DNA from: Burkholderiales bacterium
GTDB taxonomy: Bacteria > Pseudomonadota > Gammaproteobacteria > Burkholderiales > Burkholderiaceae_C
Direction: 5' to 3'
DNA: 40,687 bases
Assembly (NCBI GenBank): GCA_947451035.1
Contig: CANFXR010000016.1
Coordinates: 1-40,687 of the forward strand
In this document: in pieces, positions 33,271 to 40,687 of the stretch
Position numbering within the stretch: the stretch's first letter is position 1
Layout: every line of letters starts with the position of its first letter
Notes under the pieces: generated by a model
The model's database searches: none
What the model was told of the DNA's origin: nothing
Seen by the model: the letters and a program-made list of their open reading frames with translations, nothing else
Position numbers and translations under genes: made by a program

Positions 33271-34556
33271 TGGCGCTGCCCGGCGCGCCACACGTCGCCT
33301 ATCGCGCCGACTCGCTCACGCTTGACGACTGCGACGTCGCCGATCTGGCGGCTCGCTTCGGCACGCCGCTTTACGCGTACTCGCGCACCGCCATGCTGGC
33401 TGCGCTGTCGGCCTATCAGCAGGCGCTGGCCGATCGGGATCACCTGATTTGCTACGCCGTGAAAGCCAATTCCAGTCTGGCCGTGCTGCAGACCTTCGCG
33501 CAGGCCGGATGCGGCTTTGACATCGTGTCCGGCGGCGAGCTCGAGCGCGTGCTGGCCGCCGGCGCCGAGCCGTCGAAGGTGGTGTTCTCGGGTGTGGGCA
33601 AGACGCGCGCCGAAATGCGCCAGGCACTGGCCGCCGGCGTGATGTGCTTCAACGTCGAGAGCGAAGCCGAACTCGACGCGCTGTCGTCGGTGGCCGTGCA
33701 GTCGGGCCACAGCGCACGCATCAGCCTGCGCGTGAACCCCGACGTCGACCCCAAGACCCACCCGTACATCTCCACCGGGCTGAAGGGCAACAAGTTCGGC
33801 GTCGGGCACGAGCGGGCGGTGGCGGTGTATGCCCACGCAGCCGCGTTGCCGGGGATCGAGGTGGTCGGCATCGACTGCCACATCGGCTCGCAGATCACCG
33901 ACGTCGCGCCTTACCTCGATGCCGTCGACCGGGTGCTCGATCTGGTCGAGGCGGTTGAAGCCAGCGGCGCGCGCTTGCACCACCTGGACCTCGGTGGTGG
34001 CCTGGGCATCACTTACACCGATGAGCAGCCGCCATCGGCCGCAGACCTGATCGGCGCGCTGCTGCAGCGCATCGACGCGCGCGGGCACGGGCACCGCCGG
34101 TTGATGTTCGAGCCGGGTCGCTCGCTGGTGGGCAACGCCGGGGTGCTGGTCACCGAGGTGCTGTACCTCAAGCCCGCTCACGATGTCGACGGCAAGAACT
34201 TCTGCATCGTCGATGCCGCCATGAACGACCTGATGCGCCCGGCGATGTACGAGGCCTGGATGGGCATCGTGCCGTGCCGGCAGCGTGCCGATACACCCGT
34301 GATGTGCGACGTGGTCGGCCCGGTGTGCGAATCAGGCGACTGGCTGGGGCGTGACCGTTCCCTCGCGGTTCAGCCCGGCGATCACCTGGCGGTGCTGTCG
34401 GCGGGTGCCTACGGCATGAGCATGGCCAGCAACTACAACACCCGCGGCCGCGCGGCCGAGGTCATGGTCTCGGGCGATCAGGTCTGGCTGATTCGCGAGC
34501 GCGAGACACCGGCCGATCTGTTTCGCCACGAGCACTTGCTGCCGGCCCAGGGTTGA
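33270..34556 (+). CDS. lysA: Diaminopimelate decarboxylase
   Basis: A 428-residue PLP-dependent enzyme making L-lysine from meso-diaminopimelate. PLP lysine K65 is in CYAVKANSS. Other motifs: HIGSQITDVAPY, the Gly-rich phosphate-binding DLGGGLGI, FEPGRSLVGNAG, and VVGPVCESGDWLG with the catalytic Cys from the partner subunit. ATG 33270 overlaps the lptM stop; a GTG one codon earlier is also in frame. It converges on the ABC transporter operon. Confidence 0.97.
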   Translation: MALPGAPHVAYRADSLTLDDCDVADLAARFGTPLYAYSRTAMLAALSAYQQALADRDHLICYAVKANSSLAVLQTFAQAGCGFDIVSGGELERVLAAGAEPSKVVFSGVGKTRAEMRQALAAGVMCFNVESEAELDALSSVAVQSGHSARISLRVNPDVDPKTHPYISTGLKGNKFGVGHERAVAVYAHAAALPGIEVVGIDCHIGSQITDVAPYLDAVDRVLDLVEAVEASGARLHHLDLGGGLGITYTDEQPPSAADLIGALLQRIDARGHGHRRLMFEPGRSLVGNAGVLVTEVLYLKPAHDVDGKNFCIVDAAMNDLMRPAMYEAWMGIVPCRQRADTPVMCDVVGPVCESGDWLGRDRSLAVQPGDHLAVLSAGAYGMSMASNYNTRGRAAEVMVSGDQVWLIRERETPADLFRHEHLLPAQG

Positions 34557-34563
34557 TGACCGC

Positions 34564-34581
34564 GGGCGCTCACAAGCGCCC
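34564..34581. terminator. Hairpin between convergent lysA and ABC transporter operon
   Basis: Perfect 7-bp stem GGGCGCT/AGCGCCC with loop CACA, starting 8 bp after the lysA stop and covering the stop codon of the converging ATPase gene. The plus strand continues TTCGG, without a long T-run. It could serve both transcripts; moderate confidence. Confidence 0.45.
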
Positions 34582-35598
34582 TTCGGCCGCTGCGTGGCAG
34601 GCCACCATCGCGCCCTCGAACGGCTGCAACATCGGCCGCTCGACGCGGCAGCGCTCGTTGGCGTTCGGGCAGCGCGGATGAAATCCGCAGCCGGCCGGCG
34701 GCTGCATCGGATTGGGCACTTCGCCGGATACCGGCTGGCGCATGCGGCCGCTCATCGCCAGATCGGGGATCGCCTCGAGCAGCATGCGCGTGTACGGATG
34801 CACCGGCCGCGCGAACAGCGTGCCGCGGTCGGCCAGTTCGACAAGGCGCCCGAGGTACATCACGCCGACCCGGTCGCTGACATGGCGCACCACCGCCAGG
34901 TTGTGCGAGATGAACAGGAACGTCAGGCCGTGACGGCGCTGCAAGTCGCGCATGAGATTGAGCACCTGCGCCTGCACCGACACGTCGAGCGCCGAGGTCG
35001 GCTCATCGCACACCAGAAACTCGGGGTTCGTCGCCAGCGCCCGCGCGATCGAGATGCGTTGACGCTGCCCGCCCGAGAACTGGTGCGGCAACTTGCCCGC
35101 ATCGTCGGCTGACAGGCCGACCGAGATCAGCAAGGCCGCCACGCGCTCGACCAGCTCCGAGCGATGGGCGATCAGCCGGTGCTCGAGCAGCGGCTCGCCC
35201 ACGATGTCGGCCACCGTCCAGCGCGGGTTGAGGCTGGCGTAGGGGTCCTGAAAGATCATCTGCAAGCGCCGCCGCAGCGCACCGGCCCGTGGCGAATTCA
35301 AGGTCCGCGGCAAATCGACGCCATCGAACCGCATGCTGCCTGCGTCCGGCGGGTGCAGCCCGACCAGCAAGCGCGCCACCGTGCTTTTGCCGCAGCCCGA
35401 CTCGCCGACCAGCGCCAGCGTGTGTCCGCGCGCGATGTCGAAGGTGACACCATCGACGGCCCGAAGGAAGCGGCGCGGCTCGCGCGCCAGCACCCGCTCC
35501 AGCCATGGCGATGACACCTCGAAGGACTTGGCGAGATCGCGCACCTCGATCAGCGGCGCCGCCGGTGTGGTGCCGTCGGGCGCTGGCAACGCCGTCAT
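34570..35598 (-). CDS. dppF: Oligopeptide/dipeptide ABC transporter ATPase (OppF/DppF type)
   Basis: A 342-residue ATPase of a peptide/nickel-type importer. Walker [10 protein letters not shown] (65-73), Q-loop [13 protein letters not shown], signature FSGGQRQR, Walker [15 protein letters not shown], and H-loop SHN. The C-terminal oligopeptide/dipeptide domain has [14 protein letters not shown], a Cys-containing segment typical of these ATPases. Last gene of the operon; its ATG overlaps the preceding ATPase stop (ATGA). Substrate cannot be told from the sequence; the symbol indicates family only. Confidence 0.9.
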   Translation of the reverse strand: MTALPAPDGTTPAAPLIEVRDLAKSFEVSSPWLERVLAREPRRFLRAVDGVTFDIARGHTLALVGESGCGKSTVARLLVGLHPPDAGSMRFDGVDLPRTLNSPRAGALRRRLQMIFQDPYASLNPRWTVADIVGEPLLEHRLIAHRSELVERVAALLISVGLSADDAGKLPHQFSGGQRQRISIARALATNPEFLVCDEPTSALDVSVQAQVLNLMRDLQRRHGLTFLFISHNLAVVRHVSDRVGVMYLGRLVELADRGTLFARPVHPYTRMLLEAIPDLAMSGRMRQPVSGEVPNPMQPPAGCGFHPRCPNANERCRVERPMLQPFEGAMVACHAAAEGRL

Positions 35599-36569
35599 CG
35601 GAAGGCCTCCCCGTCATGCAGCCAGCAAGCCGCACGGCTCGCACCTGCCGGCAGCAGCTCAGGCCGCTCGGTGCGGCAGCGCGCCATCACGTGCGGGCAA
35701 CGCGGATGGAATGCGCACCCCCCGGGCGTCGCCCCAAGTCGCGGCATCGCGCCGTCGATCTGCAGCAGCCGCTCACGCTCGCCGGTCATCGGCGGGATCG
35801 ACCCCATCAGGCCAGCCGTGTACGGGTGCGCGGGAGCGTGGATCACCTCGCGCACCGGGCCGATCTCGACGATGCGCCCGGCGTACATCACCGCCACGCG
35901 GTCGCAGGCCTCGGCGATCACACCCATGTCATGGGTGACGAGCAGCACGGCCAGACTGCGTTGCCGGCCCAGCCGCCTGAGCAGCGAAATCACCTGTGCT
36001 TGCACCGACACATCGAGCGCGGTGGTCGGCTCATCGGCGATCAGCAGCCGCGGCTCGGCGGCCAGCGCCAGCGCGATCACCACGCGCTGGCGCATGCCTC
36101 CGGAAAACTGATGCGGGTACTGGGCCAGCCGCGCAGCGGCGCCTTGAATGCCGGTCTCTTCGAGCAGCTGCACCGCGCGAGCGGTGGCGTCGGCCGTGCT
36201 CAGCGGCAGGTGCGTGCGGATGGTCTCGACCAGCTGCGCGCCGACCGTGTACAGCGGGTTCAGCGCGGTCAGCGGATCCTGAAAGATCGACCCGATGTGC
36301 CGGCCGCGCAGGTGACGCAAGGATGCATCGGGCAACTGATCGATGCGCTGGCCGTCGAACACGACGCTCCCGCCACACAGATGCGCCGACGGCTCGAGCA
36401 GGCCGACGATGGCCGCGCCGGTCAGCGACTTGCCCGCACCCGACTCGCCCACCAGACCGAGGATCTCGCCCGGCGCGATGCTGAAAGACACGTCGTCGAG
36501 CGCACGCACCCGACCGTGGCGCGTCTGGAACTCGACGCACAGTTGGTTGACTTCAAGCAAGGCGGCCAT
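35595..36569 (-). CDS. dppD: Oligopeptide/dipeptide ABC transporter ATPase (OppD/DppD type)
   Basis: A 324-residue partner ATPase. Walker [11 protein letters not shown] (41-50), Q-loop [12 protein letters not shown], signature FSGGMRQR, Walker [16 protein letters not shown]-loop VTHDMG. The C-terminal domain has [15 protein letters not shown]. It pairs with the ATPase encoded just downstream to drive the two permeases. It starts 1 bp after the permease stop and overlaps the next gene by 4 bases. Confidence 0.9.
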   Translation of the reverse strand: MAALLEVNQLCVEFQTRHGRVRALDDVSFSIAPGEILGLVGESGAGKSLTGAAIVGLLEPSAHLCGGSVVFDGQRIDQLPDASLRHLRGRHIGSIFQDPLTALNPLYTVGAQLVETIRTHLPLSTADATARAVQLLEETGIQGAAARLAQYPHQFSGGMRQRVVIALALAAEPRLLIADEPTTALDVSVQAQVISLLRRLGRQRSLAVLLVTHDMGVIAEACDRVAVMYAGRIVEIGPVREVIHAPAHPYTAGLMGSIPPMTGERERLLQIDGAMPRLGATPGGCAFHPRCPHVMARCRTERPELLPAGASRAACWLHDGEAFR

Positions 36570-36570
36570 C

Positions 36571-37491
36571 TCAGCGCAGCCTCGGGTTCAAGGCGTCGCG
36601 CAGCCAGTCACCGAACAGGTTCACGCTGAGCGCCACAGCCACCAGCAGCAGCCCCGGAAACAGCGTGATCCACCACTCGCCGGACAGCAAAAAGTCATTG
36701 CCCGTGCGGATCAGCGTGCCCAGTGATGGTGATGTCGGTGGCACGCCCACGCCCAGAAACGACAAGGTCGCCTCGATCAGGATCGCCGAGGCCACCTGCA
36801 AGGTCGCCAGCACCATCACCGGGCCCATCACGTTGGGCAGCACGTGGCGGCGCATGATGCGCAGCGGCGCCACGCCGATGACACGCGCCGCTTGCACGTA
36901 CTCCTTCTGGCGCTCGACCATCGCGCTGCTGCGCACCGTGCGGGCGTAGGGCACCCAGCCGGTCAGCGAGATCGCGATGACGAGCACCGCGTAGGCCAGC
37001 GCCTCGTGCGAGCCGGGAAACAGCGCGCGGCCCAGCCCGTCGATCAGCAGCGCCACCAGGATCGCCGGAAACGACAGCATCACATCGCACACGCGCATGA
37101 TGAAAGCATCGGCCACGCCGCCGACAAAACCCGCCAGCAGGCCCAGCGTCACGCCCAGCGCCGTCGACACCACCACCGACGCCAGCCCCACGAACAGCGA
37201 GATGCGCAAGCCGTACATCAGCGCCGACAGGATGTCGCGGCCCTGATCGTCGGTGCCCAGCCAATAGGTGGTGCGGCCCTCGGGCAACCACGCCGGCGGC
37301 AGCAACGCATCGGCCAGTTCCAGCGTGGCCAGATCGAAGGGGTGATGCGGCGCCAGCACGTTGGCGAACACGGCCGCGGCCATGCACATTAGCGCGACCA
37401 GCGCGGCGACGATCGCCACCGGAGAGTGCGTGAAGCGATGCCACAGCTCGCCACCCAAAAATCGGCGCAGCGCAGCGCCGCTCACGGTCAT
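36571..37491 (-). CDS. dppC: Peptide ABC transporter permease (DppC type)
   Basis: A 306-residue inner-membrane permease with an N-terminal DppC-type extension and about six membrane helices. Family motifs: HPFGTDDQGRD-like WLGTDDQGRDILSALMYG, and the EAA loop around YVQAARVIGVAPLRIMRRHVLPN. ATG 37491 overlaps the upstream permease stop (ATGA); the frame is open further upstream, but those starts lie inside the other permease gene. Confidence 0.9.
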   Translation of the reverse strand: MTVSGAALRRFLGGELWHRFTHSPVAIVAALVALMCMAAAVFANVLAPHHPFDLATLELADALLPPAWLPEGRTTYWLGTDDQGRDILSALMYGLRISLFVGLASVVVSTALGVTLGLLAGFVGGVADAFIMRVCDVMLSFPAILVALLIDGLGRALFPGSHEALAYAVLVIAISLTGWVPYARTVRSSAMVERQKEYVQAARVIGVAPLRIMRRHVLPNVMGPVMVLATLQVASAILIEATLSFLGVGVPPTSPSLGTLIRTGNDFLLSGEWWITLFPGLLLVAVALSVNLFGDWLRDALNPRLR

Positions 37492-38477
37492 GCGGCACCA
37501 CCCGAGCGTTCGATGCGCAGCCGCGGATCGACGGCAAAGTAGAGCAAGTCCACCACCAGATTGATGACCACGAAGATCAGCGAAATCAGGCACAGGTAGG
37601 CGGCCATCACCGGAACGTCGGCAAACTGCACCGCCTGGATGAACAGCGCGCCCATGCCGGGCCACTGGAACACCGTCTCGGTGATGATGGCAAAGGCAAT
37701 CAGCGAACCCAGTTGCAGCCCGGTGATGGTGATGACCGGCACCAGCGTGTTCTTCAATGCGTGGCCGAAGTAGACCGAGCGGTTGGTGAGGCCGCGCGCC
37801 CGCGCGAAGCGGATGTAGTCGGTGCGCAGCACCTCGAGCATTTCAGCGCGCACCAGCCGCAAGATCAGCGTGAGCTGAAACACCGCCAGCGTGATCGCCG
37901 GCAGCACCAGATGCCGCCAGCCGTCGGCGCTGAGCAAGCCGGTGCTCCACGCGCCCAGCTTCACCACCTCGCCGCGGCCGAAGCTCGGCAGCCAGTTCAG
38001 CGCGACCGAGAACACCGCAATCAGCAAGATGCCGATCAGAAACGTGGGCAACGACACGCCGATCAGCGACACCGCCATCAACAGCTGCGCCCCCCATCGA
38101 CCGCGCCGCAGCGCGGCGTAAACCCCCAGCGGAATGCCCAGCGCCACGGCCATCACCGCCGCCACCAGCGACAACTCGAGCGTGGCGGGCAAGCGCTCGG
38201 CGATCAACGTCGACACCGCGCGTCCCTGACGCAGGCTGATGCCGAATTCGCCCTGCAACGCGTGTGCGGCGAAGCGCGCGAACTGGGTGGCTGATCCTTG
38301 ATCCAGCCCGAGGTCGTGGCGCAACTCGATGCGCTGCTGCGGCGTGGCCTCCTGGCCGAGCATGTTCGTCACCGGGTCGCCCACAAACTGGAACAGCGAG
38401 AACGACAACAGGCCCACGGCCAGCATCACCAGCACGGCCTGGGCGAGTCGTCGACAGATGAAAGCCAGCAGGGGCAT
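37488..38477 (-). CDS. dppB: Peptide ABC transporter permease (DppB type)
   Basis: A 329-residue permease with DppB-type N-terminus (LLAFICRRLAQAVLVMLAVGLLSFSLF), six predicted membrane helices and the EAA loop DYIRFARARGLTNRSVYFGHALKNTLVP. First transporter gene. No periplasmic binding protein gene precedes it; instead a DUF3047 lipoprotein gene ends 68 bp upstream on the same strand. Substrate unknown: peptides or related compounds by family. Confidence 0.9.
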   Translation of the reverse strand: MPLLAFICRRLAQAVLVMLAVGLLSFSLFQFVGDPVTNMLGQEATPQQRIELRHDLGLDQGSATQFARFAAHALQGEFGISLRQGRAVSTLIAERLPATLELSLVAAVMAVALGIPLGVYAALRRGRWGAQLLMAVSLIGVSLPTFLIGILLIAVFSVALNWLPSFGRGEVVKLGAWSTGLLSADGWRHLVLPAITLAVFQLTLILRLVRAEMLEVLRTDYIRFARARGLTNRSVYFGHALKNTLVPVITITGLQLGSLIAFAIITETVFQWPGMGALFIQAVQFADVPVMAAYLCLISLIFVVINLVVDLLYFAVDPRLRIERSGGAA

Positions 38478-38545
38478 CGGGGTGCGCAGGATCGGTAGAA
38501 GCGCCGATTCTCAGCGCAGCCGTTGCCGCTGCGGCACGCGGTCGG

Positions 38546-39310
38546 TTATGGCTGCACGCCAGATCGTTCCAGCAGCCGGACCTCGCCGTAAAAGGCCCGA
38601 ACTTTGGAGTGGGTGTTGTCGCTGTCGGTCATCAGCGCGATGGAGGTCAACGCGCCGGGTTCCTCGCCAAAGGCCTTTTTGAAGTCGCTGACGATGTCGC
38701 GCTCATGAAACCGCCAGACCGACGTTTGCCTGGGGCCGGAGTCGACAACGATCTTGCGGATGCGCCCCGTGCGGGCGGCCACGATCACCGAGCCCACCGC
38801 GGCGCGGTTGTCCCACACGTACATCAAGGTGGCGTAAGGCGGCGTCTCGCCGACGATGCCTTCGATCAGGTCGAACAGCAGCCGGTCCCTGCCCGCCAGC
38901 CGGCCCATGTCGCCATCGAAACCCAGCACCAAACGCACCGGTGCGTCTTCGCTGTCTTGCCGGCTCAGATCGGCGCCGGGAATGAGCTCGGGCACCATCC
39001 ATGAAAACGAGACTCGGCCCAACCCGGACGGCTCGATACGCAGCGTTCGCCGGTACAGGCTGACCGAGTTGTCGGCATCGGCCTGGATCACCCGGCGGCC
39101 GTCCAGCGTGACCGGCGCGTAGTGCGTCGCTCGCTTGAACGGAAAGTCCAAGGGTTGCCACACCGCACCCGAGCCATCGGGTTGGGCGCCATCGTGGGCA
39201 TCAGGCGCCGAACCGCAGCCGACCAGCGCCAATGCGAAAACCGAGCCCACAACGAAACAAGCCGCCCGAAGGCGGCTTGTGGTTCCTGACAGAGTCGCGA
39301 CGAGTCGCAA
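38546..39310 (-). CDS. DUF3047 family putative lipoprotein
   Basis: A protein of unknown function that I assign to DUF3047 from features such as SFSWMVPELIPGADL, LMYVWDNRA and FYGEVRLL (recognised by eye). TTG 39310, just after the porin stop, gives a 254-residue product with a convincing lipoprotein signal: basic n-region (MRLVATLSGTTSRLRAA), hydrophobic core, lipobox LVGC (Cys32). GTG 39250 would give a 234-residue product with an oddly short signal. In the TTG version the porin terminator hairpin (39257-39280) lies inside the signal-peptide coding region. It lies between a porin and an ABC importer, so an envelope or uptake role is possible but not shown. Confidence 0.75.
   Translation of the reverse strand: MRLVATLSGTTSRLRAACFVVGSVFALALVGCGSAPDAHDGAQPDGSGAVWQPLDFPFKRATHYAPVTLDGRRVIQADADNSVSLYRRTLRIEPSGLGRVSFSWMVPELIPGADLSRQDSEDAPVRLVLGFDGDMGRLAGRDRLLFDLIEGIVGETPPYATLMYVWDNRAAVGSVIVAARTGRIRKIVVDSGPRQTSVWRFHERDIVSDFKKAFGEEPGALTSIALMTDSDNTHSKVRAFYGEVRLLERSGVQP
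39257..39280 (-). terminator. Strong hairpin terminator after the porin gene
   Basis: Perfect 10-bp stem ACAAGCCGCC/GGCGGCTTGT with a 4-base loop (TTCG on the transcribed minus strand), followed by TTTCGTT. It lies 34 bp after the porin stop and looks like a rho-independent terminator. It falls within the possible signal-peptide region of the downstream DUF3047 gene. Confidence 0.8.
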
Positions 39311-39314
39311 TCGA

Positions 39315-40544
39315 TCAGAAGGTGTGGCCGATACCGATCGCGTATTCGTTCTTGCGTTGGAAGTACTGATCGCCATCGCCGCCACGGGTGGAGGCCACTG
39401 CGTAGACCGAGGTGCGCTTCGAGAACGCGTAGCTGATGATGCCGCCGTACTTGTACTGGGTCAGTTCGCCGTTGCGGACCGTGTACTTCGTCGCATCAAG
39501 TCCGCTGATGTTGGACTCGGTGTACTGCAGCTTGAAGGTGAAGTTGCCCATCGGAACTTTCACGCCGAGGTTGAAAGCTTCGTGGCTGACACCCTTGCTG
39601 CCATCCGTCGAAGCCGCTACGCCCGACCCGAAGGTCAGCGTGCCCGAGCCAGCCAGCGAGTCAAACGGCATGTCGGTGGTGTCTTGGTAAGCCACATACA
39701 AGACAGCCGGTCCGAAGTCGTAGTTCGCGCCCACGGTGACCGTGTTGTCGAAGCTGCCGCCCTTGACGCGGTTGGAGGCCAGCTCTTCGTAGCTCACCGA
39801 CGCGTTGAACGGGCCGAGGTTGTAAATCATCCCGAGGCCGCGGTACTCAGCACCGTAGGTGTCCTTCGACGTCGTTGCACCTGCGGCCACCGGCGTGAGT
39901 GTCGTCAGCTTGTAGTTCTCGCTCAGGCCCAGTACGAAGAAGCCCTGCAGACCACCCATGCTGGGCGAGCGGTACGAAATGGCGTTGTCGATGCGCGTGC
40001 CGAAATTCTGGAACAGCGGGCGCGTCTGCTTTTGCTCGGCAGCAGCCGCGTTGGTGTAGTTGTCGACCGTTTCAGCGATGTTCAACTCGTTTTCACCGCT
40101 GGCGTCGTTGACAAGGCGGTTGGCTTGACGGGAAATCGTTTCTTGACGACCCAGGCGCACATCGCCGTACGACGAAGAACCCAAGGCCACGTAAGCCTCG
40201 CGGTTGAAGAAGCTGGTCGACGAGGTTTGCGTGGCGCGGTTGCCGGCATCGCCGGTGTCGGCGGTGACTTGCGACTCGAGCACGAAGTAGGCCTTCAGGC
40301 CACTGCCCAGATCTTCAACGCCCTTCATGCCGATGCGCGACGAGCCCATGCCGTTGACGCTGCCGTCATTGATCTTCATCACGCCCTTGCCCTTGTCGGC
40401 AGTGCCCTTGACGGTGGTCAGGTTGCCCGGATCCTGGTAGGTCATGTTCTGGTCGATGCGACCATACAAAGTGACGGAGGACTGAGCGAAAGCAACACTG
40501 GTGAAAGCACCCAAGACTGCGAGGGCGACGACTGATTTTTTCAT
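39315..40544 (-). CDS. Outer-membrane porin, Burkholderiales general-porin family
   Basis: A 409-residue trimeric 16-stranded porin of the Gram-negative porin family common in Burkholderiales. Signal peptide MKKSVVALAVLGAFTSVAFA, then QSSVTLYGRIDQNMTY, SRIGMKGVEDLGSGLKAYFVLE, DVRLGRQ, and the terminal strand ending GIGHTF with the C-terminal Phe recognised by the Bam complex. Lower GC in wobble positions than neighbours suggests a highly expressed gene. A ribosome binding site AGGAG lies 9 bases before ATG 40544. Substrate selectivity (anion, general) cannot be told. Confidence 0.95.
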   Translation of the reverse strand: MKKSVVALAVLGAFTSVAFAQSSVTLYGRIDQNMTYQDPGNLTTVKGTADKGKGVMKINDGSVNGMGSSRIGMKGVEDLGSGLKAYFVLESQVTADTGDAGNRATQTSSTSFFNREAYVALGSSSYGDVRLGRQETISRQANRLVNDASGENELNIAETVDNYTNAAAAEQKQTRPLFQNFGTRIDNAISYRSPSMGGLQGFFVLGLSENYKLTTLTPVAAGATTSKDTYGAEYRGLGMIYNLGPFNASVSYEELASNRVKGGSFDNTVTVGANYDFGPAVLYVAYQDTTDMPFDSLAGSGTLTFGSGVAASTDGSKGVSHEAFNLGVKVPMGNFTFKLQYTESNISGLDATKYTVRNGELTQYKYGGIISYAFSKRTSVYAVASTRGGDGDQYFQRKNEYAIGIGHTF

Positions 40545-40687
40545 TTAGAAAATCTCCTGAACTGTCTATTGAAACGTAACTGAAACTGGAGCGATCAACC
40601 GCCGCCAATCACCAACAGGCCGAATGGTAGTCACAAGCCCGAGACTTTCCCTCGGCACGGACAACACCCAGCGAAAAAAATCGAGCC
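40545..40687 (-). promoter_or_regulatory. Porin upstream region
   Basis: It contains the AGGAG ribosome binding site (40554-40558) and an A/T-rich leader. TTGATC and TTGTGA elements are present, but I could not assign a -35/-10 pair with confidence. A run of seven T on the minus strand lies near the window edge. Confidence 0.45.

Noticed and set aside
40660-40687. T-run on the minus strand near the window edge as a terminator
   Set aside because: No hairpin can be seen before it and the upstream gene is outside the window.
1-40687. CRISPR arrays, tRNA/rRNA genes, prophage or intact insertion sequences
   Set aside because: No regularly spaced repeats, cloverleaf-like genes, integrase or capsid genes were seen; the only mobile-element trace is the dead Y1 transposase relative, and phage-like modules occur only as parts of PilY1.

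Overview
The window looks like chromosomal DNA from a high-GC betaproteobacterium of the order Burkholderiales, probably near Comamonadaceae or the Leptothrix/Rubrivivax group. This rests on the GC-rich codon use, a Burkholderiales-type trimeric porin, the gene pairs pilMNOPQ-aroKB and cyaY/lptM-lysA, and the style of the pilus genes. The genus is an inference. I see no rRNA, tRNA, CRISPR array, intact insertion sequence or prophage.

Layout. (1) 1-2838, minus: 5' part of gltB (glutamate synthase large subunit), cut by the window edge. (2) 2999-3706, minus: a small Y1/REP-type transposase relative that has lost its catalytic residues, with inverted repeats around it. (3) 3915-12910, plus: a type IV pilus (T4P) minor-pilin cluster A, fimT-pilV-pilW-pilX-pilY1-pilE, followed by a TonB-like protein. 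(4) 13333-21991, plus: a second complete set, cluster B, pilE-fimT-pilV-pilW-pilX-pilY1, again followed by a TonB-like protein. (5) 22034-30030, minus: pilM-N-O-P-Q, the envelope-spanning T4P alignment complex and secretin, running into aroK, aroB and a dGTPase-like gene. (6) 30296-34556: PBP1A (plus), cyaY (minus), lptM-lysA (plus). (7) 34570-38477, minus: a peptide/nickel-type ABC importer (two permeases, two ATPases) with no binding protein. (8) 38546-40544, minus: a DUF3047 lipoprotein and a porin separated by a strong hairpin terminator.

How the genes work together. About two thirds of the window concerns type IV pili. PilM/N/O/P link the inner-membrane motor to the PilQ secretin. FimT, PilV, PilW, PilX and PilE are minor pilins expected to prime the fibre and form a tip complex carrying PilY1. 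Motors, platform and major pilin (pilB, pilC, pilT, pilA) are not here. The two tip-complex clusters are not simple copies. PilY1 of cluster A has no MIDAS motif but carries an EF-hand-like loop near its N-terminus. PilY1 of cluster B has a MIDAS-bearing von Willebrand A domain interrupted by roughly 340 Thr/Ser-rich residues, and its C-terminal calcium loop is degenerate. Each cluster ends in a small protein with one membrane helix and a TonB-type C-terminal domain. That repeated pairing is the least explained part of the window and the best candidate for an undescribed T4P accessory function.
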